The notes under the pieces: generated by a model | The model's input: the letters and a program-made list of their open reading frames with translations, nothing else | Database searches by the model: none | Told to the model about the DNA's origin: nothing | Source of the DNA: Clostridiales bacterium | Lineage (GTDB): Bacteria; Bacillota; Clostridia; Lachnospirales; Cellulosilyticaceae | NCBI GenBank assembly: GCA_019418225.1 | Contig: DYCF01000027.1 | Span: 1 to 63,511 of the forward strand | Reading direction: 5' to 3' | Length of the DNA stretch: 63,511 nt | Position numbers and translations under genes: made by a program | Part shown: piece after piece, positions 8,428-16,268 of the stretch | Numbering within the stretch: position 1 is the stretch's first letter | Layout: each line of letters begins with the position of its first letter

Positions 8428-8456
8428 AGTTAATAAATTACTTTGAAAATATAAAA
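8428..8456 (+). repeat. Terminator-proximal 29-nt motif, copy 1
   Basis: AGTTAATAA, one variable base, then TTACTTTGAAAATATAAAA. An almost identical copy (28 of 29) lies on the minus strand at 60672-60700; shorter copies are at 40151 and 38487. The two full copies and the one at 40151 sit between a stop codon and an intrinsic terminator, in the sense orientation. Confidence 0.75.
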
Positions 8457-8484
8457 CAGGGTGCCACATTGTGACACCCTCTTT
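8457..8484 (+). terminator. Intrinsic terminator between folT and folC
   Basis: AGGGTG..CAC and GTG..CACCCT form a stem followed by a short CTTT tail. The T-run is weak, so read-through into folC, 33 nt downstream, is likely. Confidence 0.65.
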
Positions 8485-8516
8485 AAATGAAAAGAATAAT
8501 GAAAGGTAAAGGAAAA

Positions 8517-9779
8517 ATGAAAGAAAAGTTAGCACTAGAATATTTAGAAGTATTTAATGGTGGAGGTATTCGTCTTGGCCTTGAGAATATTACTTTACTT
8601 ATGGAAAGGCTAGGAAATCCTGAAGATAAATTGCAAATCATTCATATAGGTGGCACAAATGGAAAAGGTTCAACAAGTGCTTTTATCAGCAATGCCCTTA
8701 AGGAAAATGGGTATAAAGTAGGGTGTTTTAATTCGCCTTATCTTGTAACACCTAGAGAAAATATTCGTATCAATAATGAAAATATTAATGAAGAGGACTT
8801 TTTAGCTTGTGTCATAAAAGTTACAGAATCAGCAAAAGTTTTAAAGGCTGAAGGACATGAACCGTCTTACTTTGAAATTATGGTAGGTGTCGCCTTTACG
8901 TATTTCTATGAAAAGCAAGTAGACTTTGTTGTACTAGAAGTTGGCTTAGGAGGGGCGTTAGATGGTACTAATGTGATTAAGAAGTCTTTAATTTCTGTAA
9001 TAACTAAGATTTCGATTGATCATAAAGATTTCTTAGGCGATACATTAACAAGTATTGCAACTCAAAAAGCAGGTATTATTAAAGAAAACGGATTAGTAGT
9101 AACAGGTACACAAGATATAGAAGTAATGACAGTCTTACAAAAGGTGTGTGAGCAGCAGAATGCAAAACTCATTGAGGCAAACTGCAAGGCTGCAAAGGTA
9201 GTCAGCATTACACAAGACGGAACATGTTTTGAAATCGCAGGAGAAAGTTATCATTTAGGTCTTATTGGGGCCCATCAAGTGTATAACTGCATGATTGCAT
9301 TAGAGGTACTAAATGTCCTAAAAGAAAAGGGTGTCCAGTTAGGAAAAACACAAATAAGAAGGGCGCTGAATGAAACGAAATGGGAGGGGCGTTTTGAGAA
9401 AATAGGTGAGAAGCCATTATTCTTTATTGATGGGGCGCATAATGTAGATGGCATTATGGCATTAAGAGATACAATTACGGCATTAGAAAAACGCTACACT
9501 ATTGGTATAGTAGGGATTTTAAAGGATAAAGAAGTAGATGAAATGTTAGAAATTATTGCCCCTTGTTTTGAGACCTTAATAGTAACCACACCTCATAATC
9601 CAAGGGCAATGAATGCAGAAACTTTAGCTAATAAAATAAAAAGCTATGGTAAAGAAGTTTATGAAACAGGAAATATTCATGAGGCAAAAGAAAAAGCATT
9701 AGAAATTGCAGCGCTTCATGAAAACAGTCAAATTATTGGTTTTGGCTCACTTTATATGATAGGAGAGCTTAGAGGATAA
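8517..9779 (+). CDS. folC: Bifunctional folylpolyglutamate/dihydrofolate synthase
   Basis: ATP-dependent ligase that adds glutamates to folates and keeps them in the cell; 420 aa from the chosen start, the normal FolC length. The Mur-ligase P-loop GGTNGKGST is at residues 45-53, the HKDFLGDTLTSIA region and the VLEVGLGGALDGTNV motif are typical, and DGAHN begins the C-terminal domain. ATG at 8517 was preferred over the in-frame ATGs at 8487 and 8499 because GGTAAAGG lies at a proper distance and because the conserved N terminus begins there. It follows folT, so uptake and retention of folate are linked. Confidence 0.92.
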   Translation: MKEKLALEYLEVFNGGGIRLGLENITLLMERLGNPEDKLQIIHIGGTNGKGSTSAFISNALKENGYKVGCFNSPYLVTPRENIRINNENINEEDFLACVIKVTESAKVLKAEGHEPSYFEIMVGVAFTYFYEKQVDFVVLEVGLGGALDGTNVIKKSLISVITKISIDHKDFLGDTLTSIATQKAGIIKENGLVVTGTQDIEVMTVLQKVCEQQNAKLIEANCKAAKVVSITQDGTCFEIAGESYHLGLIGAHQVYNCMIALEVLNVLKEKGVQLGKTQIRRALNETKWEGRFEKIGEKPLFFIDGAHNVDGIMALRDTITALEKRYTIGIVGILKDKEVDEMLEIIAPCFETLIVTTPHNPRAMNAETLANKIKSYGKEVYETGNIHEAKEKALEIAALHENSQIIGFGSLYMIGELRG

Positions 9780-9827
9780 GCTTTGCGCAAGGCGACAAGC
9801 CTTCTAATGAGGTGTGGGGTGGCATGG

Positions 9828-9940
9828 ATAAGTTTAAATAATCATTTTCCATCTCCGTCGCTACGCTCCTTTTTAGTTCCTTTTTTGTGGAAAGATTTTG
9901 TATTAAGTTTGGGGTTTGGACTTATATTTAAGATGAGAGT
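9828..9940 (+). repeat. Possible eroded palindromic element
   Basis: Downstream of folC a weak inverted repeat (ATAAGT.. with ..ACTTAT, and TTTTCCA with TGGAAA) surrounds TCTCCGTCGCTACGCTCC, which recalls the core of the elements at 101-307 and 27721-27941. Pairing is poor, so this is at best a decayed copy. Confidence 0.3.
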
Positions 9941-9968
9941 GCGACAAAATAAAGTAGGGTGATTAATA

Positions 9969-10874
9969 ATGATTTATGAAATCAAGGAGAGACTTAGGGC
10001 GGTTTATGAAAATGAGACAGAAGGACAACAGCCTTATGTAGCGGTGATGTCTTTAGAGGAATGGGAAGGCCAAAAGAATCAAGCGTTTCAAGGGAAAATT
10101 AGAAGCTTTGAACAGATTACGTATTGTAAAGTGGAGGAAGAAAGTGAATACCTTTGGGGAACCTTTATCATACCTGTAAAGAATAATATGAAAGAGAAAA
10201 GACGTTTCTTTTATGTTATTGAAAAAAAAGGGATTATTTTTATTGATAATACGGGAATGGTACAAAGCTTACTAAATAAAATTGCTGAAAATAAGGTTTG
10301 GAAGAAATCTTGCATTGAAAGTTTTTTATATACATTCTTAGAAAGTTTAATTAGTCACGATTTTATTTACTTACAGGAGATGGAAAATAGATTAGCAAAG
10401 ATAGAAGATAGTGTGCTGAATGGTGGCCTAGATAACTTTAATCATAAAATGATGGCTTTTCGGAAGGAATTATCTATATGGCACAATTATTACTTGCAGC
10501 TTTTAGAGATGAGCCGTAAGATGCGAGAAAATGAAAGTGATTTTTTTAAGGAAGATGGTTTAAGACTATTTGAACTCTTTAGTGATCATGTGATAAGCCT
10601 TCAAAATAGTACACAGTTTCTAAGGGAATATGCCATTCAAATAAGAGAAGTTTATCAAGCACAAATTGATATTAAGCAAAATAAGATTATGGAAATTTTA
10701 ACGATTGTAACCACCTTGTTCTTACCCTTAACATTGATTACAGGATGGTATGGTATGAACTTTGAATATATGCCAGAACTTAAGTGGAAATATGGTTATC
10801 CCGCAATGATTTTGGTGAGTGTTATTGTAGTTGTTGTGTGCATGTGGTGGTTTAAAAGAAAAAAATTCTTGTAG
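9969..10874 (+). CDS. corA: CorA family divalent cation transporter
   Basis: Predicted Mg2+ (or Co2+/Ni2+) channel, 301 aa. The long cytoplasmic alpha/beta and helical N-terminal part is followed by two C-terminal helices. The signature YGMNF, here YGMNFEYMPEL, lies in the loop after the first helix at about residue 262, and a second helix ends in the basic tail WWFKRKKFL. This is the CorA topology. It starts at ATG with AGGGTGA upstream. It is a single gene; a long hairpin follows 8 nt after the stop. The transported ion cannot be decided from sequence. Confidence 0.9.
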   Translation: MIYEIKERLRAVYENETEGQQPYVAVMSLEEWEGQKNQAFQGKIRSFEQITYCKVEEESEYLWGTFIIPVKNNMKEKRRFFYVIEKKGIIFIDNTGMVQSLLNKIAENKVWKKSCIESFLYTFLESLISHDFIYLQEMENRLAKIEDSVLNGGLDNFNHKMMAFRKELSIWHNYYLQLLEMSRKMRENESDFFKEDGLRLFELFSDHVISLQNSTQFLREYAIQIREVYQAQIDIKQNKIMEILTIVTTLFLPLTLITGWYGMNFEYMPELKWKYGYPAMILVSVIVVVVCMWWFKRKKFL

Positions 10875-10881
10875 TATAGGG

Positions 10882-10957
10882 CTAGGCAAAGTGCTAGAAG
10901 CTGTTTGATGAAGATATGGGGGGCCCGATAAGGTTTTTGAGGGCTTCAGGCACTTTG
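10882..10957 (+). repeat. Long-range hairpin after corA
   Basis: CAAAGTGC..GAAGC (10883) pairs with GCTTC..GCACTTTG (to 10957) around a G-rich 45-nt loop. It does not share the boxes of the large palindromic family and lacks a T-run. It could stabilise the corA mRNA end. Unexplained. Confidence 0.5.
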
Positions 10958-11007
10958 AAGAGATACTGACGAGAGGGAGTAGTGGTGAATGTAGGGTGTG
11001 ATGAAAA

Positions 11008-11047
11008 GTAAGGGCTGATATGCGAGGGGAAGCATGAGGCCTTTTTT
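11008..11047 (+). terminator. Probable intrinsic terminator
   Basis: GGGCTGATATGC and GCATGAGGCC pair imperfectly around GAGGGGAA and are followed by six T. It probably ends the corA transcript. Confidence 0.6.
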
Positions 11048-11196
11048 GTTGTGAGAAAGTATGTACAACTAGAATAGGGAAAGTTTAAAGTATAAAAATA
11101 TTATAAAAAATATAAAAATGTGTGATACAAAATGGGGATGGGTGTATTTATAGGTGAAATACTTAGCTAAGGGATTTTAGATAAAGAGGTGAATTT

Positions 11197-11286
11197 ATGG
11201 TGGAAATAGATATAGGGAGTTATCAGTTAGGGGATAGGATTAAGAGTGAGGAAGATTTGATTTGGATTTTTGAGATGTATCAATGA
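11197..11286 (+). CDS. Candidate small protein, 29 aa
   Basis: A short reading frame (MVEIDIGSY at the N terminus, WIFEMYQ at the C terminus) starts at ATG with AAAGAGGTG 5 nt upstream and is followed 58 nt later by a good intrinsic terminator. Acidic, no membrane helix. It lies in a 588-nt stretch otherwise without genes. It could be a real small protein or the first codons of a decayed gene; no family is recognised. Confidence 0.35.
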   Translation: MVEIDIGSYQLGDRIKSEEDLIWIFEMYQ

Positions 11287-11343
11287 AGAATTGAAAATAA
11301 AGAATTAAGGTGTATGAGATGAGGCGTTAAAAAGGCGTATAAA

Positions 11344-11385
11344 AGAGGGTGCAGCTAGGAAAAATTTCTGGCTACATCCTTTTTT
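11344..11385 (+). terminator. Intrinsic terminator
   Basis: AGGGTGCAGCTAG and CTGGCTACATCCT form a 13-bp stem with one mismatch and two G-U pairs, followed by six T. It lies inside the longest possible reading frame of the next gene, showing that the next gene starts further downstream. Confidence 0.85.
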
Positions 11386-11462
11386 CATATGAAAGAAGGA
11401 GTATAATAAACAATATAACTCAAAATTTTAGCAGGTTTATTAAACAGCAAGGAGTGATTAAG

Positions 11463-12062
11463 GTGCGTACAAACGTGGGAACATTAGAGAGATTTATCAG
11501 CAATTTATGTGGAGAGTTTAATAATGATAGGCAAATAGAGGAAGAAATGAAAGCGGGACAAGTTTCTTCGCCTAAAGCAAAGCACATTAATCAGGTGTGT
11601 AATGATAAAATTGAAAACTTACCAGATGGTTTTAAGGGATATTTTGTGATTGAAGAAAGCTATTATGAAGTGGGCGGTAGAAAAAATATTTTGCCACATT
11701 TATTTTTATTTGATTTAAATGAAGAAGGTAAGGTAGTGCTCACTTCTTATGAGTTACCAGAAGGAGTTAAAAAAGAAGAATTCAGAAATGATAATGAAGC
11801 CCTTAAGATGGATTATAATCACCTGAAAAAATCAGAAAAGTTCAATCCTATGGTATATGAAGCAAAAGAAGAGGCATTTGAAGGCGCGAGTATAAGTGAT
11901 TTTGGGAATGGGCTTATCTTTACTTTAAAAGAAAAAACAACACCGAGGACTTTGGAAGTAAGTGAGATATTTGAAAGAAATGGCAAGAAAACTTTTGGAT
12001 TTGATAGTCCTATTATTTACGATAGACAAGATTCATATAAAGAATCAAGAACAAGAATATAA
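11463..12062 (+). CDS. Hypothetical protein, 199 aa
   Basis: Not recognised with confidence. It is a soluble mixed alpha/beta protein without signal peptide. The strand-rich middle (GYFVIEESYYEVGG, PHLFLFDLNEEG) and the end (GLIFTLKEKTTPRTLEVSEIF) loosely recall CpeT-like beta-barrel proteins, but I cannot confirm that. GTG at 11463 was chosen because AAGGAG lies 8 nt upstream; the longer frame from 11349 would begin inside a terminator. nudC follows 26 nt downstream, so the two may be co-transcribed. Confidence 0.72.
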   Translation: MRTNVGTLERFISNLCGEFNNDRQIEEEMKAGQVSSPKAKHINQVCNDKIENLPDGFKGYFVIEESYYEVGGRKNILPHLFLFDLNEEGKVVLTSYELPEGVKKEEFRNDNEALKMDYNHLKKSEKFNPMVYEAKEEAFEGASISDFGNGLIFTLKEKTTPRTLEVSEIFERNGKKTFGFDSPIIYDRQDSYKESRTRI

Positions 12063-12088
12063 GATGAAAATGGTTATAGGGGGAAAAA

Positions 12089-12958
12089 ATGATACGCGAT
12101 TATAAAAATTATATAAAATTTTGGCCTGAATTTAAGCAAAAATTATCAAAAGAGGAATTAGAAGAAGCATTATATTTTATTTATCATGATAAAAAGATTT
12201 TAGTACAAACTAGAGAAAATAAGTTTCAAATGCCTACTAAAGAGGTGGGAGAGCAACTTGTTAACTCCTTAGAAAATAGCTATTACTTAGGTGAGCTAGA
12301 GGGAAGGACATGTATTTGTGGGCAGATGAAAGCTGAACATGAGGTGCCAGAAGAATTTAGCTTTGTTGCCCTTAATGATGAATTATGGGAAATGGATGAG
12401 CAGCTATATTTTATTGCCATTAAGGCAATGCAGCTTATGGCATGGGATGAAAACACCAAGTATTGTGGTAGATGTGGCAACATATTTGCACGCAAGACAG
12501 ATGAAAGGGCAAAGATATGCCCAAATTGTGGGAAGGTAGAATATCCTAGAATTTCACCAGCTGTTATTGTAGGTGTAAAAAAAGGAGAGGATATACTTCT
12601 TGCACATAATGCCAACTTCAAAGAAGGATTATATAGTATTATTGCTGGTTTTGTAGAGCAGGGAGAAACACTTGAAGAGGCTGTGAGAAGAGAAGTTTAT
12701 GAAGAGGTCGGCATTAAGGTGAAAAATATTACTTATGTGAGTAGTAAACCATGGTCTTTGTCAGATTCATTAATGCTAGGGTTTACAGCTGAATATGAAA
12801 GTGGAGAAATACAAGTAGATGGAGAAGAACTAGTAGATGCCGGATGGTATAATAAGACGCATTTACCCCCACTACTCCCTATGCCAATTACAACAGCTAG
12901 GCAGATTATTAATAAACTTATAGGCATTGATAATACTGTGAAGAGAAGTAATGAGTAA
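12089..12958 (+). CDS. nudC: NADH pyrophosphatase, NudC type
   Basis: Nudix hydrolase that cleaves NADH (and, in characterised members, removes NAD caps from RNA). 289 aa. The zinc ribbon CGRCG..CPNCG is at about residues 127-150, the Nudix box GFVEQGETLEEAVRREVYEE at about residues 188-207, and the NudC-specific SQPWPFP segment appears as SKPWSLSDSLM. The change from SQPWPFPxS to SKPWSLSDS is a noticeable deviation in the NAD-selectivity motif. The start has AGGGGG upstream. It sits directly behind an unknown 199-aa protein. Confidence 0.9.
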   Translation: MIRDYKNYIKFWPEFKQKLSKEELEEALYFIYHDKKILVQTRENKFQMPTKEVGEQLVNSLENSYYLGELEGRTCICGQMKAEHEVPEEFSFVALNDELWEMDEQLYFIAIKAMQLMAWDENTKYCGRCGNIFARKTDERAKICPNCGKVEYPRISPAVIVGVKKGEDILLAHNANFKEGLYSIIAGFVEQGETLEEAVRREVYEEVGIKVKNITYVSSKPWSLSDSLMLGFTAEYESGEIQVDGEELVDAGWYNKTHLPPLLPMPITTARQIINKLIGIDNTVKRSNE

Positions 12959-13259
12959 ACTAAGAGATGATAGAAATATTGATGAATGAAATTTTAAAAT
13001 GCACATACGTAAAAAAATTCTTTTAATGCGTTCATCTGCTAGAAATAGGGTCAATAATAAAGCTATATGGATAGGTAAAAGTTGATGTATTTGTTAAAAA
13101 GATTGAATAATTTTAGTCCTAATAAGGAAAACTCTTGCTATATAAACATTTAATATTGCCCTTGTGTTTTTTTGAAAAGGCAATTATCATATAGAAGGTT
13201 TAGCCAGAAGACGGTAGAATTGACAGCAGGCTAAAGAAATTAGAAGCAGGGAGTAGAAT
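12959..13259 (+). other. Intergenic region before the BMP lipoprotein gene
   Basis: 301 nt without a supportable gene. There is a hairpin (ATTGCC at 13153, GGCAAT at 13178) without a T-run. I searched for a purine riboswitch, which would suit a nucleoside-binding lipoprotein, and did not find its conserved boxes. No confident promoter was assigned. Confidence 0.5.
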
Positions 13260-14354
13260 ATGAAGAAAAAACTTTTAGCATTAGGACTTAGTAGTATTTT
13301 AGCAATGAGCGTATTAGCAGGATGTGGTGGTGCTACAGAGAATAATCAAACAGCAGAGAGCACATCTAAATTTCAAATGTTAGACACAGACCTTAAAGTA
13401 GGGATGGTAATAGGTAAAGGATCTATTGATGATCGTTCTTTCAACCAAGGAACTTGGGAAGGTATTACAGGAACTGTTAAAAATAATAAATATTTAAAAC
13501 CTGCTGGTGAAACAGAAGCAGATTACAGTGTACAAATCGCAAATCTTTATGATGGTGGATTTAAATTTATTATATTACCAGGATACTATTTTGAAACAGC
13601 TTTATTCAAAGCACAAGACAAATATCAAGATGCTAACTTTGTAATCTTAGATGGTGCACCAAATGATGGACAAGGTAATACATTAATTGGTGATAACACA
13701 GCATCGATTACATTTGCAGAGCATGAAGCTGGTTTCTTAGCAGGTGTTGCAGCAGCACAACAAATTAAAGAAGGTGACTTTGGTTTCTTAGGTGGTATGG
13801 CACTTCCAGCAGTACAACGTTTTGAAGCAGGTTTCTCTCAAGGAATTAACTATGCAAACACAAACTTAGGGACAAACGTAACACTTACTGAAGAAAACGT
13901 AGTATACCAAGGTACTTTCGATGATAAAGCAGCTGGTCAACAAATTGCAGCACAAATGTATGATCGTGGTGTAAAAGTAATCTTTACAGCAGCAGGTGGG
14001 ACAGGTATTGGTACAATTACAGAAGCTAAACAAAGAGCTGAACGTGGCGATGAAGCATGGGTTATCGGTGTAGACTCAGACCAATATTTAGATGGTATCT
14101 ACAACAATGATACAAAAGCATCAGTTATTTTAACATCAGCTGTTAAATATGTAGACCAAGCAGCACATGATATGATTGCAGCTCAAGTAGATGGAAAATT
14201 CCCAGGTGGCGAGGCTATTGTATTCTCAGTAGCAACAGATGGTGTAGGCCTTCCAGCTGAAAATCCAAACTTAAGTGAAGAGACAATAAAAGTAGTAAAT
14301 GATGTTTATAACAAAATTAAAAATGGTGAAGTTACTGTTTCAGAAACTTTATAA
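13260..14354 (+). CDS. BMP family substrate-binding lipoprotein (nucleoside ABC transporter type)
   Basis: A surface lipoprotein of the BMP/PnrA-like family, 364 aa. The signal peptide ends in the lipobox LAGC with the lipidated Cys at residue 22. The mature part starts with LKVGMVIGKGSIDDRSFNQG, the typical first strand and ligand loop, and has GDNTASITFAEHEAGFLAG and an AAGGTGIG motif. Family members bind purine nucleosides for an ABC importer, whose ATPase and permeases are not encoded nearby. Codons are notably biased (GCA, GGT, CAA), suggesting high expression. It is flanked by a terminator. Confidence 0.9.
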   Translation: MKKKLLALGLSSILAMSVLAGCGGATENNQTAESTSKFQMLDTDLKVGMVIGKGSIDDRSFNQGTWEGITGTVKNNKYLKPAGETEADYSVQIANLYDGGFKFIILPGYYFETALFKAQDKYQDANFVILDGAPNDGQGNTLIGDNTASITFAEHEAGFLAGVAAAQQIKEGDFGFLGGMALPAVQRFEAGFSQGINYANTNLGTNVTLTEENVVYQGTFDDKAAGQQIAAQMYDRGVKVIFTAAGGTGIGTITEAKQRAERGDEAWVIGVDSDQYLDGIYNNDTKASVILTSAVKYVDQAAHDMIAAQVDGKFPGGEAIVFSVATDGVGLPAENPNLSEETIKVVNDVYNKIKNGEVTVSETL

Positions 14355-14367
14355 TAGATAATATAAG

Positions 14368-14415
14368 AAGATTGCTATAGGGGTCTTAAGCCCCAGATAT
14401 AGCAATCTTTTTTTT
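14368..14415 (+). terminator. Intrinsic terminator
   Basis: AAGATTGCTAT and ATAGCAATCTT form a stem with an inner GGGG/CCCC pair, followed by a run of T. Confidence 0.92.
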
Positions 14416-14488
14416 GCTTAAAATTATACTCGTACAAAAGTACCAAGAAATAGTTAGAAAATAGTGTTAATTTATATTGTGGTAAAAA

Positions 14489-14517
14489 TTGAAAATTATA
14501 AAATAAATTAGTATAAT
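14489..14517 (+). promoter_or_regulatory. Promoter of glgA
   Basis: TTGAAA, exactly 17 nt, then TATAAT, 45 nt before the glgA start codon: a near-consensus housekeeping promoter. Confidence 0.75.
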
Positions 14518-14562
14518 GGTTAATAGGATAAACTAATGTGTAAAAGGAAATGGGGGAAGAAA

Positions 14563-16017
14563 ATGAAAAAAGTATTGTTTGTAGCTTCAGAATGTGTGCC
14601 CTTTATTAAAACGGGAGGTTTAGCAGATGTAGTAGGAACACTGCCTAAGATGTTTGATAAAACAAAGTATGATGTACGTGTAATTATTCCTTATTATACG
14701 TGTATTCCTCCTGAATACCGCAATAAATTTAACTATGTGCATCATTTCTATATGGATATTGGTTGGCAAAGGGAAAAATTACATGTAGGGATTATGACAA
14801 CAGTATATGAAGGTGTTACTTTCTACTTTGTGGATAATGAGTATTATTTTAGTGGTTGGGCGCCTTATAGTACAACCCGCTTTGATATTGAGAAGTTTAC
14901 ATTCTTCTGTAAAGCAGTACTTGCAATTCTACCAGTTATTGATTTTAAACCTGATATCATTCATTGTCATGACTGGCAATCATCATTAGTGCCAGTGTAT
15001 TTAAAAACGATATTTGCAAGTAATCCATTTTTCTGGGGTATCAAAACAATCATGACAATTCACAATTTAAAATTCCAAGGTATATGGGATTTGAAAACGA
15101 TAAGGGGAATTAGTGGATTGCCAGCAGAACTTTTTACACCTGATAAGCTAGAATTTCATAAAGATGCCAATATGCTTAAAGGCGGGCTTGTTTATGCCGA
15201 TTATATTACAACGGTAAGTAATACATATGCGAGGGAAATTCAACAGCAATACTATGGAGAAGGGTTAGATGGATTACTTAGAGCAAGAAATCAATCACTA
15301 TGTGGCATATTAAATGGTATTGATTATAAAGAATATGATCCAAATAAAGATCCACATCTATATAAGAATTATGACATCACTAATTTTGGAGCATTTAAAG
15401 TACATAATAAGTTAGAACTTCAAAAACAATTAGGTTTGCCAGTAGATAGAAATAAATTTATGTTAGCGATTATTTCAAGACTTACAGATCAAAAAGGACT
15501 CGACCTTATTGATTGGGTAATGAACCAGATTTGTGATGGCAATACCCAGCTTGTTGTACTTGGTACAGGAGAAGCACAATATGAGAATATGTTTAAACAT
15601 TATCAGTGGATTAAACCGCGTAATGTATCTGCCAATATTTATTATTCAGATGATCTAGCACATAAACTTTATGCAGCAGCAGATGCTTTCTTGATGCCTT
15701 CAAGATTTGAGCCATGTGGGTTATCACAATTAATGGCTTTACGTTATGGTACGGTACCTATTGTTAGAGAAACAGGTGGGCTTAAGGATACTGTTCAGCC
15801 TTATAATGAAATTGAAAATACAGGTACAGGATTCTCCTTTAGAAATTACAATGCCCATGAAATGTTAAATATTATTAACTATGCGAAGAGCGTTTACTAT
15901 GATAGACCAGAAGCTTGGCGTGCGATGATGCGCCGTGGCATGGAAGCTAACTTCTCTTGGTATACATCTGCTAAGAAGTATGAAGACTTATATGAGGGGC
16001 TTACTTGCTGGAAATAA
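14563..16017 (+). CDS. glgA: Glycogen synthase (ADP-glucose type)
   Basis: GT5 glucosyltransferase that extends alpha-1,4-glucan from ADP-glucose; 484 aa, the usual length. The ADP-glucose motif KTGGLADV lies at residues 15-22, HDWQSSLVP is in the first Rossmann domain, and the C-terminal domain has the SRLTDQKGLDL and PSRFEPCGLSQLMALRYGT motifs with the catalytic glutamate. ATG at 14563 was chosen over 14536 because GGGGGAAG precedes it and the protein then begins with MKKVLFVASE. It stands alone here; other glg genes are not in the window. Confidence 0.95.
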   Translation: MKKVLFVASECVPFIKTGGLADVVGTLPKMFDKTKYDVRVIIPYYTCIPPEYRNKFNYVHHFYMDIGWQREKLHVGIMTTVYEGVTFYFVDNEYYFSGWAPYSTTRFDIEKFTFFCKAVLAILPVIDFKPDIIHCHDWQSSLVPVYLKTIFASNPFFWGIKTIMTIHNLKFQGIWDLKTIRGISGLPAELFTPDKLEFHKDANMLKGGLVYADYITTVSNTYAREIQQQYYGEGLDGLLRARNQSLCGILNGIDYKEYDPNKDPHLYKNYDITNFGAFKVHNKLELQKQLGLPVDRNKFMLAIISRLTDQKGLDLIDWVMNQICDGNTQLVVLGTGEAQYENMFKHYQWIKPRNVSANIYYSDDLAHKLYAAADAFLMPSRFEPCGLSQLMALRYGTVPIVRETGGLKDTVQPYNEIENTGTGFSFRNYNAHEMLNIINYAKSVYYDRPEAWRAMMRRGMEANFSWYTSAKKYEDLYEGLTCWK

Positions 16018-16092
16018 AAGATAAGGCATGAAAAATTAAGAAATAAAAATGAGAATTAGAAATGAAAAATAAACAGGGGAAAATTAAAGATA

Positions 16093-16144
16093 AAGCAAGA
16101 TGCTTGAAACCTAAGAAGAAAGGGGGAAAGCATCTTGCTTTTTT
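16093..16144 (+). terminator. Intrinsic terminator
   Basis: AAGCAAGATGCTT and AAGCATCTTGCTT form a perfect 13-bp stem with a 22-nt loop and a T-run; it ends the glgA transcript. Confidence 0.9.
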
Positions 16145-16268
16145 GTAGCGTAGGGAGGTTTGAAATTTTCATTAATATATATTATCCTTAAAGGAATGGA
16201 CAATGCGTATTAAAACTGAGTGAAGTGTAAAAAACAATATGGATATAACATGATAAAAGGTGAGGAAA

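Noticed and set aside
11349..11462. Longer N terminus for the 199-aa hypothetical protein
   Set aside because: The region contains a terminator hairpin with six T and lacks an RBS, whereas GTG at 11463 has AAGGAG at the right distance.
12959..13259. Purine riboswitch upstream of the nucleoside-binding lipoprotein
   Set aside because: The conserved junction boxes and paired loops of the purine aptamer are not present.
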